Shown here piece after piece: positions 1 through 10,789 of a DNA stretch of 64,000 nucleotides. The position numbers and the translations under genes were made by a program. The notes below the pieces were generated by a model. The model did not search any database and was not told the origin of the DNA. It saw nothing but the letters and a program-made list of their open reading frames with translations. Source of the stretch: Pseudoips prasinana (lineage: Eukaryota; Arthropoda; Insecta; Lepidoptera; Nolidae). The DNA lies in contig OX621257.1 of assembly GCA_951640165.1 (NCBI GenBank), forward strand, positions 7,761,201 to 7,825,200, read 5' to 3'. Positions within the stretch are counted from its first letter, which is position 1, and each line of letters begins with the position of its first letter.

Positions 1-436
1 TTGAACATAATCTAAAAGTTGCGTAACAAATAACTGTAATTAAAAAACTTTTAATTTTGGTTATTGATGTGGAAGTATTGATCAATCATTTACCGTTTTC
101 GTGTGTCATTTAAGTTCTATAGTTTGTAGGTTTCAAACGAACGGAGCGAAATTACCAAATCGGTCTTTTAAAGGGTCCGCACCTTCGAAGGAAGAGCGCT
201 ATGGCTTTGTTGACCATCCGTATGTCAGTTAAGACCCTGTATCCTTCAAATTACAACCATTTATTCAGGACTACCAACCCTCGAAGATGTGAAAAAAAAA
301 TTCTACGTTAATACAAGGCAAAGACACCCGTTTAGCCCGTAATGCGTATATTTCATTGTGTGCCACTGTTGATCGTGGCTTACAGAAGTTGCAGTGGTGG
401 GTAAGAGGGAAGTACTAGTCCCGACAAAAAAGGTAC
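1..436. other. Unassigned flank
   Basis: I see no convincing gene, terminal repeat or match to another part of the window here. It ends at the T-run that marks the 3' end of the minus-strand LINE. Confidence 0.4.
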
Positions 437-777
437 GACTTTTTTTTTTTTTTTTTTTGCGGGGTGGAAAATCCTGCATGGATGTCCTCCGCCTTGGGGG
501 AGGCGGAGGGGTCTGTCAGACTCCTACTGACTAAAAACCACCCCGGTGTTCCATCTCACACCTGCGCCGGGGGTCGCGGGAACAAACGATACTTCCGCAA
601 CCTCTAGCTGGTGCTGGCCCATACCTGCGGGCCTCCTCGCATTAGCGGGGGGAGTGAGGTGTTAAACTCCCCCGCAACGTCAAAGAGGGGCGCGCGTGGA
701 ACACGTCGCGCCGCCGCCTCGGGTCCAGATGTGTAGTGGGCGACGGACGCCCCCGAGTCCGTCGCCCCTGGACCCAT

Positions 778-3700
778 TTAGGGGGGCTGGAAGAGGGCGT
801 TGTCCGCCCTCCGCCGACGCCCGGTGCGTCTGCTGCGGGCCGGGTGAGAGGATGAAATCTCCCTCTCCCTTTCCGCAGCTTCCTTCCGCGAGATCACTGT
901 CTCGCAGAAGGAAACAATCGCGTCCCAGGACTCCTCGCCGCCAACCATCGAATTCACGACAGCCGGCAGCGACAGGTCACTGCCTACTCCAGAAATGAGG
1001 GCACGGCGCTGCTCCTCCCAAGCGGCACACTCTGCCAGCGTATTCAGCGCCGTGTCCTCCCAACAGTCGACGCAGTGGTGACACCGGGCGTCCGGCTCCC
1101 TGTTTATGCGACACAGGTACTTCCCGAAGCAGCCATGCCCCGAGAGTACCTGCGTCACCCGAAACGACAGGGAGCCATGCCTCCTCCCGAGCCAACGCTC
1201 GAGTACCGGCCGGACCGCCTCGATAGTGACGAGGCCGGCGGTTGGGCGCGAAAGCCTGTCCCGCCATTCCACCACCAGGGCCTCGCGAAGCTGCGACCGA
1301 CGCAGCTCCATGTGTCGCTGCATCGGCCGCTCGCCTTGCGCCAGCATCTCCTCGCGCCACCGGTACAGTGACGCGAGTACTTTCGCCTCGAGGTCCCAGG
1401 GCGGGGATCCGGCCAGTACACAGGCCGCCTCGTAGGAGACCGTGCGATATCCCCTGATGACTCTGACGGCCATAGCTCTCTGCGGTCTCCGCAGAACAGC
1501 AATGCTACCGGCCGTCAGGTCAGCCGCCCAGATCGGGGCCCCGTACAGGGCCATCGATCGCACGATCCCCACGTAGAGCCGCCTACAGGCCGCGCTCGGG
1601 CCCCCCAGATTGGGAAGCAGCGTTGACAGCGCCCCAGCCGCGCCCATCAACTTAGGCACCAGCCGCCGGAAGTGGGGTCCGAAGTCCCACCGGCTGTCGA
1701 GCACCAATCCCAGGTACTTCATGGTAGGCTCGACAGCGATCCGGACCCCCCCGACCACAATGTGTGATCCGGGCGGCGGCGCCCGCCGGGGACCATGGAA
1801 CATCATGGCCTCCGACTTGTTGAGGGCCACCTCCAGGCCGAGGCGCCGGATGCGGCTCACCACCTGTGAGACCGCAGCCGTCGCCAGCAACGCTGCCTCC
1901 CTGTGCGAACTCCCACGGGCCGTGACCAGCGTGTCGTCCGCATAACACGTCAGGTCCACGCCCGGCTGGAGTTCGCCCCTCAGCACCCAGTCGTACCCGA
2001 TGTTCCACAGGAGTGGGCCCAAAACCGAACCCTGTGGAACACCGCACGACATTGAGTGCCGGTGTCCGCCATCTCGTCCCACGTAGGTGACGCACCTCTC
2101 CGCCAGGTAAGCCCCAACTATGTGGCGGAGGTAGGAAGGCACCCGATGATATCGCAGTGCCTCCCGAATGCAACTCCAGGGCAGGGTGTTGAAGGCGTTG
2201 GAGATGTCCAAGGACACCGCCAACAAGGACTCTCACCCTCGACACAGCGTGGATGGTAGAGCGCCCATGCCGAAAGCCGAACTGGCTCTCGTCCAGGTCC
2301 GGCCCCTCTCCGCACAAGTGGCCGACGAGGCGGGCTGCGATTAGCCGCTCGAGCAGCTTGCCCACCTCGTCCAGCAGCACTATGGGCCGGTACCCGGACG
2401 GTGAGTCTGCAGGGCGCCCCGCCTTTCTGAGCAGGACCAGACGACCATGTTTCCACAAAGTGGGAAACTGGCCCCGCTCAAGGCACGCTGTGTAGAGTCC
2501 CGTCAGTTGGGGACTTAGCTCTTTCAGAGCGAGGGCCAACGCACAACCGTGAATCCCGTCGGGCCCCGGAGCCACGTTCTTGGCCCGGAGCCGCATCACG
2601 GCCGCCCTCAACTCTTCTTGTGTCACCTCTGGGACGCTGATGGCGTTATCCTCTGTAGGCTCTGCGGCTGTGGGCAAAGCCATCGGCGGTGGCGTGTGCT
2701 CCGCTCTTGCCGGGAAGAGGGCTGCCACTACTTCCTCCAGCAGCTCGGGTTGGAGACTCTCCGTGAGTGGAGGCGCCGCGGCTCGAAGTTTCCCTCGAAC
2801 CGCACGATAAGGGCGCCCCCACGGATCTCCGTCCAGAGTCTCCAACATCTCCTCCCTGGCTCGCGTCTTGGCTTCACCGATGGCCAGCCGCAGAGCCTCC
2901 TTCGCCGCGCGGTACACCTCATACAGCGCGGCCTCTTCGTCAGGGACCCGATGACGTCTCCTCCGGTCTGCAACTGCGCGATCTCGGCGGTCCACCAGTA
3001 CACCTGGCGCCTTCCTGTATGTGTGTGGACCCGGGGCATAGACGCGTCGCAGATTTGCGTCATCGCCCCGCGGAACCACAGCGCCTCCTCTTCGACGTCG
3101 ACGGGTCCGTTCGTCGCCAACTCCCGGTACCAGGCCTGGACAATGGCGGCCTCCTCGAGAAGTTCCTTGTCGATGCGCTTACGCGCCCAGCGCGGACCGT
3201 CCGCTCGCGGGGCCGGTCGACCGCGGCCGCCAGTGGTCTGGGCGGAGACGTCGAAACGGATATACCGATGATCCGACAACGTCTCCACCTCCACGGCGAC
3301 ACGCCAGTCACGGACACGGCTCGCGACAGCAGGGCTAGCGAAAGAGACGTCCACTATTGAACCGCCCCGCTGCCGCACGCAAGTGTGGACCGATCCCCGA
3401 TTTAGGACGGTCAGGCCAGTCGTGACCGCCCACTCCTCCAGCATCTCACCCCGGGCATCCGTCACCGGATATCCCCACGCCGCAGACTTGGCGTTGAGAT
3501 CCCCGAGCAACAGTACGGGACGAGGGTGGAGCCGGCCTACGACGGCACCCAACTCGACAAGGAAGTTCTCGAAGTCGGCGAGACTCTTGTTGGGCGAAAA
3601 ATACGCCCCAATCGTACCAATTCCGTCCACGAGGGCTGCTACCCAGCCGTGCCCTCGGGACGGGTGGACCAGAGCCCCGCCAATGATGGCCACCAAGCCG

Positions 3701-3855
3701 TCCAAGTCTCCCAACCAGTTATCCCTGGGGGGGACAAAGTACGGCTCGGCGACCACCGCCACGCGAATCGACCACTGCGCCATGCTCTGGAGCAAGAGAT
3801 CCTGAGCTCTGGCACAGTGGTTGATGTTGCCCTGGAGGAAATGGAACAGCGCCAT
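778..3855 (-). pseudogene. R1-clade LINE ORF2 (endonuclease-reverse transcriptase), two frameshifts
   Basis: The N-terminal part (3855 to about 2950) is an APE-type endonuclease, beginning with a FLQGNINHC motif and containing LLLGDLNAKS and SDHRYI. The frame then shifts (near 2940-2960) into the linker and RT fingers (to about 2235; PGPDGIHG, GYRPIVLLDEVGKLLERLI, FGFRHGRST). It shifts back near 2235 for the palm: SLDISNAFNTL, GVPQGSVLGPLLWN and the catalytic CYADDTLV. A C-terminal Cys/His motif (CHHC...CAAWEEQR) ends the protein, typical of the R1 group. The first and third segments share one frame, so two compensating indels would explain the pattern. A short stretch before the palm also seems to be missing. 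All catalytic residues I could check are present, but this copy cannot make a full ORF2 protein as read. Confidence 0.87.
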
Positions 3856-6152
3856 TAGGCTGTGTCCATTCCCTCTGCATCCCTCTCAGGCCGGGAGTCG
3901 GCCGAAGGGCAGCCAGGCTGTCGGGGGGGTAAAGAGCCCCCGGCAGCCTTGGCTCCCTTTTTCTTCTTCTTGTTGGCGGTAGCGCCACAAGCCTTCCCGC
4001 CCACTCTGTGCCCCGCGGGCCTCCCTGCAGCTGTACAGAGGCTGCAGTTTGGCGCCGCAGAGCACTGGGCCGCCTTGTGGCCGGGCTGGCCGCAGCGATA
4101 ACACTCCTCGCTGCGGTCCGTTTCAGCAGTGCACCGCGCCCGGACATGCCCAACGTCCAGGCATCGGTAGCACCGCATAGCCCTGGGTTGCACCAGCTTG
4201 ACCCTGGCTGCAACCCAACCCACCAACAGTCGCCCAGCACTGGCGACCTTATTCGCCGCCGCCACCGGACACCGCACCCAGATGAATCCGAGTCCGGAGG
4301 CGTCGGCGCGAATGTCGCCCGTCCGCACATCCTCAGGTCGACATCCACCGACCCGGGCGACGGCCGCCAAGACCTCAGCCGGAGTCGTCGAGTCATCCAG
4401 GCCGTCGACGCGCAGCTCCGCGGTCTTCACCGGCCTGGACACCCGGACGTCATCCGGGTTGAGGGCCTCCCTCAACTTGGCGGCCAGCATGTCCGCCTTC
4501 TCCCCGCTGGAGTCACCCGACACCTCAAGCAGCCGCGCCCCCGTAACCGCCGACTTCATCCTGAAGCCGGACGGTGTGCCAAGGTCGGGGAACGCGACTT
4601 TGGCTTTTGCCTCGGTCAGGACCGCCTTATACGTGATGCCCCTTTCGACGGCTCCGGGCTGCAGTGTTATCACTACAGCCGCGGAGCGTGGGGCTCTGAC
4701 CCTAGGCGGTCCCTGTGCCTTCTTGGGTGCCGGTGCTCCAGCGGGTGCTGGTGCTGGTGGCGCCGCCTTCTTCTTTTTGCGGCCCCTCTTGACGACCGTC
4801 GACCAGGCCTCCGTATTAGGCCCAGGCGCAGCCACCGGAGGCGCCGCTGGAGGTCCCGCTGTTCGGGAGGTGGGCATTTGAGGTGCGGGTTTTGGGGCCG
4901 CTGTCCTCCCAGATCGGCCTGGTTTAGCCGCCCCGGCCGTCGCAGCCACCGCGGCCGCCGGACCCCGTTTGTGGGACCCCTCACCACTTCGCCCGTCCCC
5001 AGCGAGCGGAGGGCGGACGGACTCTGCTGGGAGGAGCCTCCCCTCTATGGCCTCGAGGCGGGCACCCACCATATCACCGCACTGCATCATGCAGATGCGG
5101 ACGATCTTTTCGACCTCCGCATCCACAAGCGCACGCGACGATGAAGCCGGTAATGGAGCCGCTGATTGGGCCGCAGCAGGAGAAGACCCGGCAGCCGCGG
5201 GAGCGGTCCTTTGGGCAGCAACCTGCCGCCTGAGGTCCTCCAGCTCCAATCGGAGACGGTCGTTCTCCTCCCACAACTTCGCCGTCTCCTCGGTGCCGGT
5301 GCGATTGGCGAGGACCTCAACCGCCTCCCGGATGCCGTCAGCCGCCTCCTTCAGAGCTCGAGTGAACGTGCCCTTCAGGTTGCCCGATTTGGTGGCAACC
5401 CTCAGAACCACGTCCACTCCGTCTAAAACCTGGCGACTGAGCGCCACCGCCGATGAGCTCCCTGCAGCCATCCGACCGGAGCGCCGCTCTCGAGCCTGCC
5501 GGGCCAACTCGCTGACCTCGTCAGCCGCGGCTTCCTTTCGCTGCAACCGCCTCGCAGCAGCGGCCTCCGCACGGTTGCTGCCCAGCAGGGACACAGTGGA
5601 GCCCCCGCTCGAGTCAGCTATGGCGAGGCTGGGGTCGCTCTCCGCGCTCTCCGTGTGCTCCGCTGGAGCAGCCGCAACGAAGCGACCCCGTCCGTCAAGC
5701 TCCGGCATCCGAGCGATGACTACGCTCGGAACCGCGCGAACCTTTCCTCTCCGGGCTGTGGAGACCTTTGCGGCCACCAGGTTCTCCCTACTCAAGGACC
5801 CGCTGCGCTTCCTGTGTCCATGTCCGAACCTGGATCCGGATCGAGACCTAGACCGACACCCGCGTGTTTCCTCGTCGGACATGGGAATAGGAGTGGCCGG
5901 ACGGGACCTCGACCTCGTGGTCCGCCTGCTCCTCCTCGCACCGTGTGCCACATCCTCCTGCACAACTTCGTCCTCCTTCAAATTATTCGGACGCACAAAA
6001 CTGGGCGTGTGCGCCCTATCCGCGATCTCAACGGATGAATGTCCTTTAGTGTCCCCCCCAGATACGGTGGGACAGCTGGGCCCAAATGGACCCGGGAGGG
6101 ATTCTCCGGCATAGCCGGTACCCTCCTGGGGTAGTGTTTTCCTAGAAGACAT
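3855..6152 (-). CDS. R1-clade LINE ORF1, gag-like zinc-knuckle protein
   Basis: A 765-residue open frame with no break. Its role by family is to bind the element RNA and build the ribonucleoprotein. The N-terminal half is low-complexity and rich in Arg, Ser, Ala and Pro. The C-terminal third holds three zinc-knuckle motifs in a row: CYRCLDVGHVRARC, CYRCGQPGHKAAQC and a third CxxC...H...C type, as is usual for ORF1 of the R1 clade. A Lys-rich tail follows. Its stop codon overlaps the ATG of ORF2 in the pentanucleotide TAATG (3857-3853), an arrangement known from SART1-type elements, where ORF2 is made by termination-reinitiation. An intact ORF1 beside a broken ORF2 suggests recent decay or sequence errors in ORF2. 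Confidence 0.88.
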   Translation of the reverse strand: MSSRKTLPQEGTGYAGESLPGPFGPSCPTVSGGDTKGHSSVEIADRAHTPSFVRPNNLKEDEVVQEDVAHGARRSRRTTRSRSRPATPIPMSDEETRGCRSRSRSGSRFGHGHRKRSGSLSRENLVAAKVSTARRGKVRAVPSVVIARMPELDGRGRFVAAAPAEHTESAESDPSLAIADSSGGSTVSLLGSNRAEAAAARRLQRKEAAADEVSELARQARERRSGRMAAGSSSAVALSRQVLDGVDVVLRVATKSGNLKGTFTRALKEAADGIREAVEVLANRTGTEETAKLWEENDRLRLELEDLRRQVAAQRTAPAAAGSSPAAAQSAAPLPASSSRALVDAEVEKIVRICMMQCGDMVGARLEAIEGRLLPAESVRPPLAGDGRSGEGSHKRGPAAAVAATAGAAKPGRSGRTAAPKPAPQMPTSRTAGPPAAPPVAAPGPNTEAWSTVVKRGRKKKKAAPPAPAPAGAPAPKKAQGPPRVRAPRSAAVVITLQPGAVERGITYKAVLTEAKAKVAFPDLGTPSGFRMKSAVTGARLLEVSGDSSGEKADMLAAKLREALNPDDVRVSRPVKTAELRVDGLDDSTTPAEVLAAVARVGGCRPEDVRTGDIRADASGLGFIWVRCPVAAANKVASAGRLLVGWVAARVKLVQPRAMRCYRCLDVGHVRARCTAETDRSEECYRCGQPGHKAAQCSAAPNCSLCTAAGRPAGHRVGGKACGATANKKKKKGAKAAGGSLPPRQPGCPSADSRPERDAEGMDTA

Positions 6153-6469
6153 TATTACCTTATTACCCTGCGGGCCGGTTTACCCCCCGGTAGCCCCTGC
6201 GCCGGGTAATGCTCAGGGGTTAAGGGGTTAAATCTCTGAATACTCCCCTTCTAGTGAATAGAAGGGGGAACAGAGGCGAGAGATGTCGGAATATTCGCCA
6301 CGGACGGTGGCTTATAGGAGCAGCATACTCGCGTTCCCGGGGCTAAGAGATCAGGCGCCAAGATAAGTCCACGGCAGGTTAAGTTAAGTCGGTGCGCGAC
6401 ACTCTCCAGGGAATTAAAATTTATAAGGAAATTGCCATTAAATAAAATAAAATAAATAAATAAAAAAGG

Positions 6470-6935
6470 TTTTTATTCACGTAGACTTTAAAAAAGCGCT
6501 TGTAAATAGTCAGAACATGTTTGTAGTAATATAGTTGTATACATTAGATATTATTTCTAGTGACATAGATATTTAGGTACATCTTGTATGAAAACATTTA
6601 TAAAATTTATTTTATTACAGAAATGATATTTAGCTAGCTCGTATCAAGTTATTGTCAAGAGATTATGTTTAATTATCTAGTTTAAGTCTAATATTTTTAC
6701 TACATATTGTCAATGGTTCTGTCTATATTAAAGGTATTATTATTATGACGGACCTTGTGTTAATAACGACGGTCGCGCTTTAATGCTACCACCGGATCCA
6801 ATGCGCCCCAACTGAGAAGACCCAGCGAAACAAACTCAGTGGGTTCATCTAATACCGGTTTCAACACGACCCAGTTGAGACGGTCCGGCGAAACATACTC
6901 AAGCGGGCATGAACACGGGATTTGGTCCAATTAGA
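6470..6935 (-). repeat. Dispersed repeat X (related to 57860-58335 and 60718-61003)
   Basis: The stretch with AAGCGCTTGTAAATAGTC and the downstream block with CCCAACTGAGAAGACCCAGC recur in reverse orientation at 57860-58335. The first block also recurs at 60718-61003, and pieces occur near 13400-13520 and 22826-22890. No coding capacity was recognised. It is probably the 3' part of a non-autonomous element. Confidence 0.6.
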
Positions 6936-7136
6936 GTAATTATTTAGTAGGCAAACACAATATATGCTCGATCGGTTGTCTGAATGCTTATTATTTTAGA
7001 TTATATTTAGGTATACAAAAGAAAAACTTCGAAACAATAACATTATTCATTTTGAGACAGAGTCAATAATTTTAAATTAAGTATATGATAGCAATCATTT
7101 ACAGATAGTTCACGTAACACAGCAGATCAGTCATGT

Positions 7137-7480
7137 CTATATGGCTACAAGATCTCCAGCGAGCAATGTGCAGGTAGGAAGTGAGAGCCAGACGTCTTTG
7201 TCATCGATGTATTCTTTAGTGGTGTAATAACCACTAGCCATAAGTATACGTTTAATATGTGTTTTAAAACTTGTGTCAGGCAGATCAGTAATTTGAGTAG
7301 GAAGCTTGTTATAAAACCTAATACAATTTCCTAAAAATGATTTATTAGTTTTGCTTACTCTAAAGCCTGGCATGGCTAGTTTGTTTTTATTCCTAGTATT
7401 TATATTATGCAGTTCACTTTTCTTTTTATAATTATGAATATTTTTTCTAACAAACATTATATTCTGATACACAATATAGG
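7137..7480 (-). pseudogene. LINE RT C-terminus (downstream half of a split LINE)
   Basis: The open frame ends in the tail typical of Jockey/CR1-group reverse transcriptases: NTRNKNKLAMP, then SFLGNCIRFYNKLP, then a FKTHIKRILMASGYYTTKEYIDD-type end. The 139-residue frame at 47397-47816 has the same order of motifs. The upstream continuation of this protein lies at 11936-12060, on the far side of the CR1-group element, so the element was inserted into this older LINE. Confidence 0.7.
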
Positions 7481-7737
7481 ATACATTACATTAACAAGCA
7501 AAAAAATTTTGATGTACATAATTTCAACTTAAAATAAACTTAAACTTATGTGCTAATGTTTAACATGTTTGCTGAGCCTCACACTAGGATTCCCTGTGTC
7601 GTGAGGCCCAGTTCCTTCCTTCATATAAAACAAGTATAAATTTAATTTAAATAGTAAAAATTAAATTTAAACGTACAATTAAAATTTAAATTGAAAAGTA
7701 AAAATTAAATTAAGAAGTAAAAAAAAAAATTACAATT

Positions 7738-7826
7738 ATATTAAATAAAAATGTGTGTGCGTGTGAGAGAGTGATTGAATGGGTGTGTGTGTGTGTGTGT
7801 GTATGTGTGTGTGTGCGTGTGTGTGG
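7738..7826. repeat. TG-rich microsatellite
   Basis: An imperfect (TG)n run with interspersed GAGA lies in the 3' UTR of the CR1-group LINE, just below the ORF2 stop codon. Confidence 0.9.
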
Positions 7827-7837
7827 AAGACTGCGCA

Positions 7838-10789
7838 TTACAAACCGATGTGTAATAGTTCTTCAGTTTGACTGTAGTTTTTAGGATGAAGCCAATTGAA
7901 AATGGTAGCTTTACATCTCGAGTAGGTCATGTTTAAAACACTCTTATTATTATTATAAAATCTTGAATACAGAAAGGGTCCAAGATAAGCAAAGCATTTA
8001 TGTGCAAAAGAAGAACGCATTTTTGGTCGATCCCATTTGAGAGTCCTGTGTGATGAGCGTGCTCTATGTATCGCGACCTTGTGAAATCGAAGCACACTTG
8101 AGGTAATGAATAATTGCCTCACACGGAGAAGGTTGCATTCCAAGTATAGAGAATCAGTAGAGTAGCGCCAAGGCTTTTTGTGTATAATTTTCAGGATCGT
8201 TCGCTGAGCTCGTTCGAGTTTAATCAGGTCAGTCTTATTAGCGGTGCCCCAAACTGGTATACAGTAGCTCAAAATAGATTGACATAAACTAAAGTACACG
8301 GATCGAACCAATTTAAGACTCGCAATAGATCTTAATTTCTTGAAAATATGAGATAGTTTCCTTACACGTTTAACAAGTGCCTCTATCTGACTTTTCCACG
8401 TAAGTTTTTCGTCTATTAATATACCTAGGTATTTTATTGAAGATACTTGTTCTAAGACTTGGCATTGGCACTTAGTGACATGATTATTATAGCTATTGCA
8501 TTCATGGATTATAATTTCCAGTGGTCTTTCTGGCGCAGACCGACAAGAAACTCTGAAGCTAACAAATTTGGTTTTATTGGCATTTAGCGTAAGGAGATTA
8601 TTCTGCAACCAACTAGATACTGTCCTAAGGCCTTCCTGTGCTACACAAACGACCCTATCCCAAGTTTTTGCATGAAAAACTATAGCAGTGTCATCAGCAA
8701 AAGTAAAAATACTGGCATGTTGGAGTTTCATTGAGCATAGGTCGTTTATGTAGATCAGGAACAGTGTGGGTCCCAGAATACTACCCTGGGGTACGCCATA
8801 TGTAATATCTACGTAGTTGCTAGAATGCTCTCCAATTTGAACACGTTGTTTCCGATTTGAAAGGTATGAAGTAAACCACTGCAATGCAAGGCCCCTCACT
8901 CCAATCAACTCCAGCTTTTTAATAAGTAATGGCCGAGAAACCGTATCAAAGGCTTTAGCTAGGTCCAAGAAGACGCCGACACATTTATGGCCTTCATCAG
9001 TTTTTTTAATCACAGTATCTACAAGCTGTGTGACAGCGTCCTCCGTGGACCTACCCGTGCGAAAACCAAATTGGTTCCCAGCCAATAAGTTGTGCTTGTC
9101 CAAGTAGTTCGTTAACCTAACATTGACTACCTTTTCAATTATTTTTGATAGGACACTTACGAGTGATATTGGTCTATAATTAGCAGGCTCGGAGGAATCC
9201 CCTGCCTTTAGGACTGGGATAACATTGGCTATTTTTAATTCACCAGGGACTAAACCTGAAGATAAACTTAAGTTGCAGATGTATGCAATCGGGTCAGCTA
9301 CAACAAACTTAGCAATTTTTAACATGTCGTTGCTTATGTTGTCTGTTCCAGATGCTTTGCTGGATTTGAGCGTGCCAATTAGTTTGGTGATCTCAAATTT
9401 ATCTGTGGGGGTGAAGAATAAAGAGTTAGCCGAGTTATTTGTTGAGGCGTTCAAATTTTGTGTCAGTTTATTTTCAGTTGATCCTAATTTGTTAAGAACT
9501 GTATTGGCTAGTTGTTCTCCAATGGAGCTGAAATACTTATTTACGGTATTTAATGACATGTGTGTGCTGTTTTCAATTAGGAGTAAGTCCTCATTTTTAT
9601 GTCTAGATTTGGCAATGTTACATATTGTTTTTATTGAGTCCCAGGTTTTTTTAATATTATTTTTATTTTTGAGGAGTAGATTTTGTTCGAATTTGTTTTT
9701 TTGAGCTTGCAGGATATTTACACAATAATTTCTATATAATCTATATTTTTCTTGAATATTTTTATTGGTTTTGTTTTTTCTTGCCTCGATGTGAAGTTTG
9801 TCCCGATTCCTGATGCATTTTAAAAGACCTGGTGTTATCCATTCCTTAGAAATTATATCAGAACTTTTTAGCTTATGAGTAGACGTATTTTGGACCACTG
9901 CGTTATTGAAATTTTGAACAAATAATTTAGTAGCTAAATTAACATCATCAGTTGTATACAATTCTGACCAGTTAGTTTCGGCAAGATCTTTTATAAGGCC
10001 ATCGTGGTTAATTTTCGTGTAAGTTTTTATGTGTTTTTGTTTAAGGTGGGGGGAACCAATGCTACATATTATAGAGCTGTGATCTGTTATGTCTGAGTGA
10101 CAGACGACAGTAGTTGATGCTAAATTTGTCTTGATCATACAATGGTCTATACAATTTGAGCCTCGTGTTGGAATTGTGTGTGTAGGCACATATCCATAGT
10201 GAGTGGTCAAGCTCAGATATTCGTCAGAACGGGGGTCAGTGGAGTTATCTTTTATGTCCAGATTAATGTCACCAACTATAACAGAGTGCAGGGATTTGCA
10301 TTTATTAAGGTTACTTTCCAGAGAAGTGATGAATTTGCTAATATTGTGAAATGATGGTGAGCGATAAATCGCAAATATGGTATATGATTGCGCAATTTCT
10401 AGTTTTAGACACTCAGCGTCGTCAAATTCTGGTTCAGTAACTGAAACCTGTAGATCGGATTTCGAGTATATGACGATACCGCCGTTCTTGTTCCTGTATT
10501 TTATCGAATAAAAGCAATTGTAATCTTCCAAATCAATTGGTGTAAATGGGTCAGTAAGCCAGCATTCAGTCAAGATGATAATGTCAGGTTTAAATTGTAG
10601 GCGGTACAGAAAAACGAGTAGAGTGTCAAGGTTCTTATTTAAACTACGAATATTCTGAGACAAAATAGTTAATTTGTTGCTGGGAATTTCGAGGTATTGT
10701 TTACATAAGTCAGGATTATCTAATTCAACAGATTTTGAGAGGTATGTATTATCCAATTCGTCAAGAAGTAAATTGGTTTTGTCACACAT
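7838..10789 (-). CDS. CR1-group LINE ORF2, endonuclease-reverse transcriptase
   Basis: An unbroken frame of about 983 codons. The first ATG is at 10789; the TTG just upstream would also be in frame. Residues 1-240 form the APE-type endonuclease (ILSQNIRSLNKN, IILTECWL, VGDINLDIKD, ITDHSSI). The RT covers about residues 460-760: ANVIPVLKAGDSSEPANYRPIS region, FGFRTGRSTEDAV, VFLDLAKAFDTV with the first catalytic Asp, YGVPQGSILGPTLF, and FTFADDTAI with the two catalytic Asp. SSIKYLGILIDEKLTW and a thumb/C-terminal tail follow. All catalytic residues are present, so the protein could be active. Conserved motifs place it in the Jockey/CR1 group; exact clade assignment needs a tree. It overlaps a short upstream frame by one base (TGATG at 10791-10787). 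Confidence 0.92.
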   Translation of the reverse strand: MCDKTNLLLDELDNTYLSKSVELDNPDLCKQYLEIPSNKLTILSQNIRSLNKNLDTLLVFLYRLQFKPDIIILTECWLTDPFTPIDLEDYNCFYSIKYRNKNGGIVIYSKSDLQVSVTEPEFDDAECLKLEIAQSYTIFAIYRSPSFHNISKFITSLESNLNKCKSLHSVIVGDINLDIKDNSTDPRSDEYLSLTTHYGYVPTHTIPTRGSNCIDHCMIKTNLASTTVVCHSDITDHSSIICSIGSPHLKQKHIKTYTKINHDGLIKDLAETNWSELYTTDDVNLATKLFVQNFNNAVVQNTSTHKLKSSDIISKEWITPGLLKCIRNRDKLHIEARKNKTNKNIQEKYRLYRNYCVNILQAQKNKFEQNLLLKNKNNIKKTWDSIKTICNIAKSRHKNEDLLLIENSTHMSLNTVNKYFSSIGEQLANTVLNKLGSTENKLTQNLNASTNNSANSLFFTPTDKFEITKLIGTLKSSKASGTDNISNDMLKIAKFVVADPIAYICNLSLSSGLVPGELKIANVIPVLKAGDSSEPANYRPISLVSVLSKIIEKVVNVRLTNYLDKHNLLAGNQFGFRTGRSTEDAVTQLVDTVIKKTDEGHKCVGVFLDLAKAFDTVSRPLLIKKLELIGVRGLALQWFTSYLSNRKQRVQIGEHSSNYVDITYGVPQGSILGPTLFLIYINDLCSMKLQHASIFTFADDTAIVFHAKTWDRVVCVAQEGLRTVSSWLQNNLLTLNANKTKFVSFRVSCRSAPERPLEIIIHECNSYNNHVTKCQCQVLEQVSSIKYLGILIDEKLTWKSQIEALVKRVRKLSHIFKKLRSIASLKLVRSVYFSLCQSILSYCIPVWGTANKTDLIKLERAQRTILKIIHKKPWRYSTDSLYLECNLLRVRQLFITSSVLRFHKVAIHRARSSHRTLKWDRPKMRSSFAHKCFAYLGPFLYSRFYNNNKSVLNMTYSRCKATIFNWLHPKNYSQTEELLHIGL

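Larger units (their letters stand above)
440..6415 (-). mobile_element. R1-clade non-LTR retrotransposon, nearly full length
   Basis: On the minus strand the order is a GC-rich 5' leader (about 6415-6153), ORF1 (gag-like), ORF2 (endonuclease-RT), a 3' UTR and a poly(A) tail seen as 19 T at 440-458. The RT motif set and the triple zinc knuckle of ORF1 are typical of the R1 clade (R1, TRAS, SART and relatives). The block is strikingly GC-rich against AT-rich flanks, so its base composition is its own. I found no telomeric TTAGG repeats or 28S rDNA beside it, so it is not sitting in the usual site of TRAS/SART or R1. The 5' boundary is estimated from the composition drop and no target-site duplication was identified. 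Confidence 0.85.

Noticed and set aside
696..1945. Plus-strand open frames over the R1-clade element
   Set aside because: They are antisense shadows of the GC-rich ORF2, with Arg/Pro-rich composition and no domains.
3862..6114. Long plus-strand frames opposite ORF1
   Set aside because: Antisense shadows in GC-rich DNA; the zinc knuckles lie on the minus strand.
440..6415. R1 in 28S rDNA or a telomeric SART/TRAS insertion
   Set aside because: No 28S rDNA or TTAGG repeats in the flanks.
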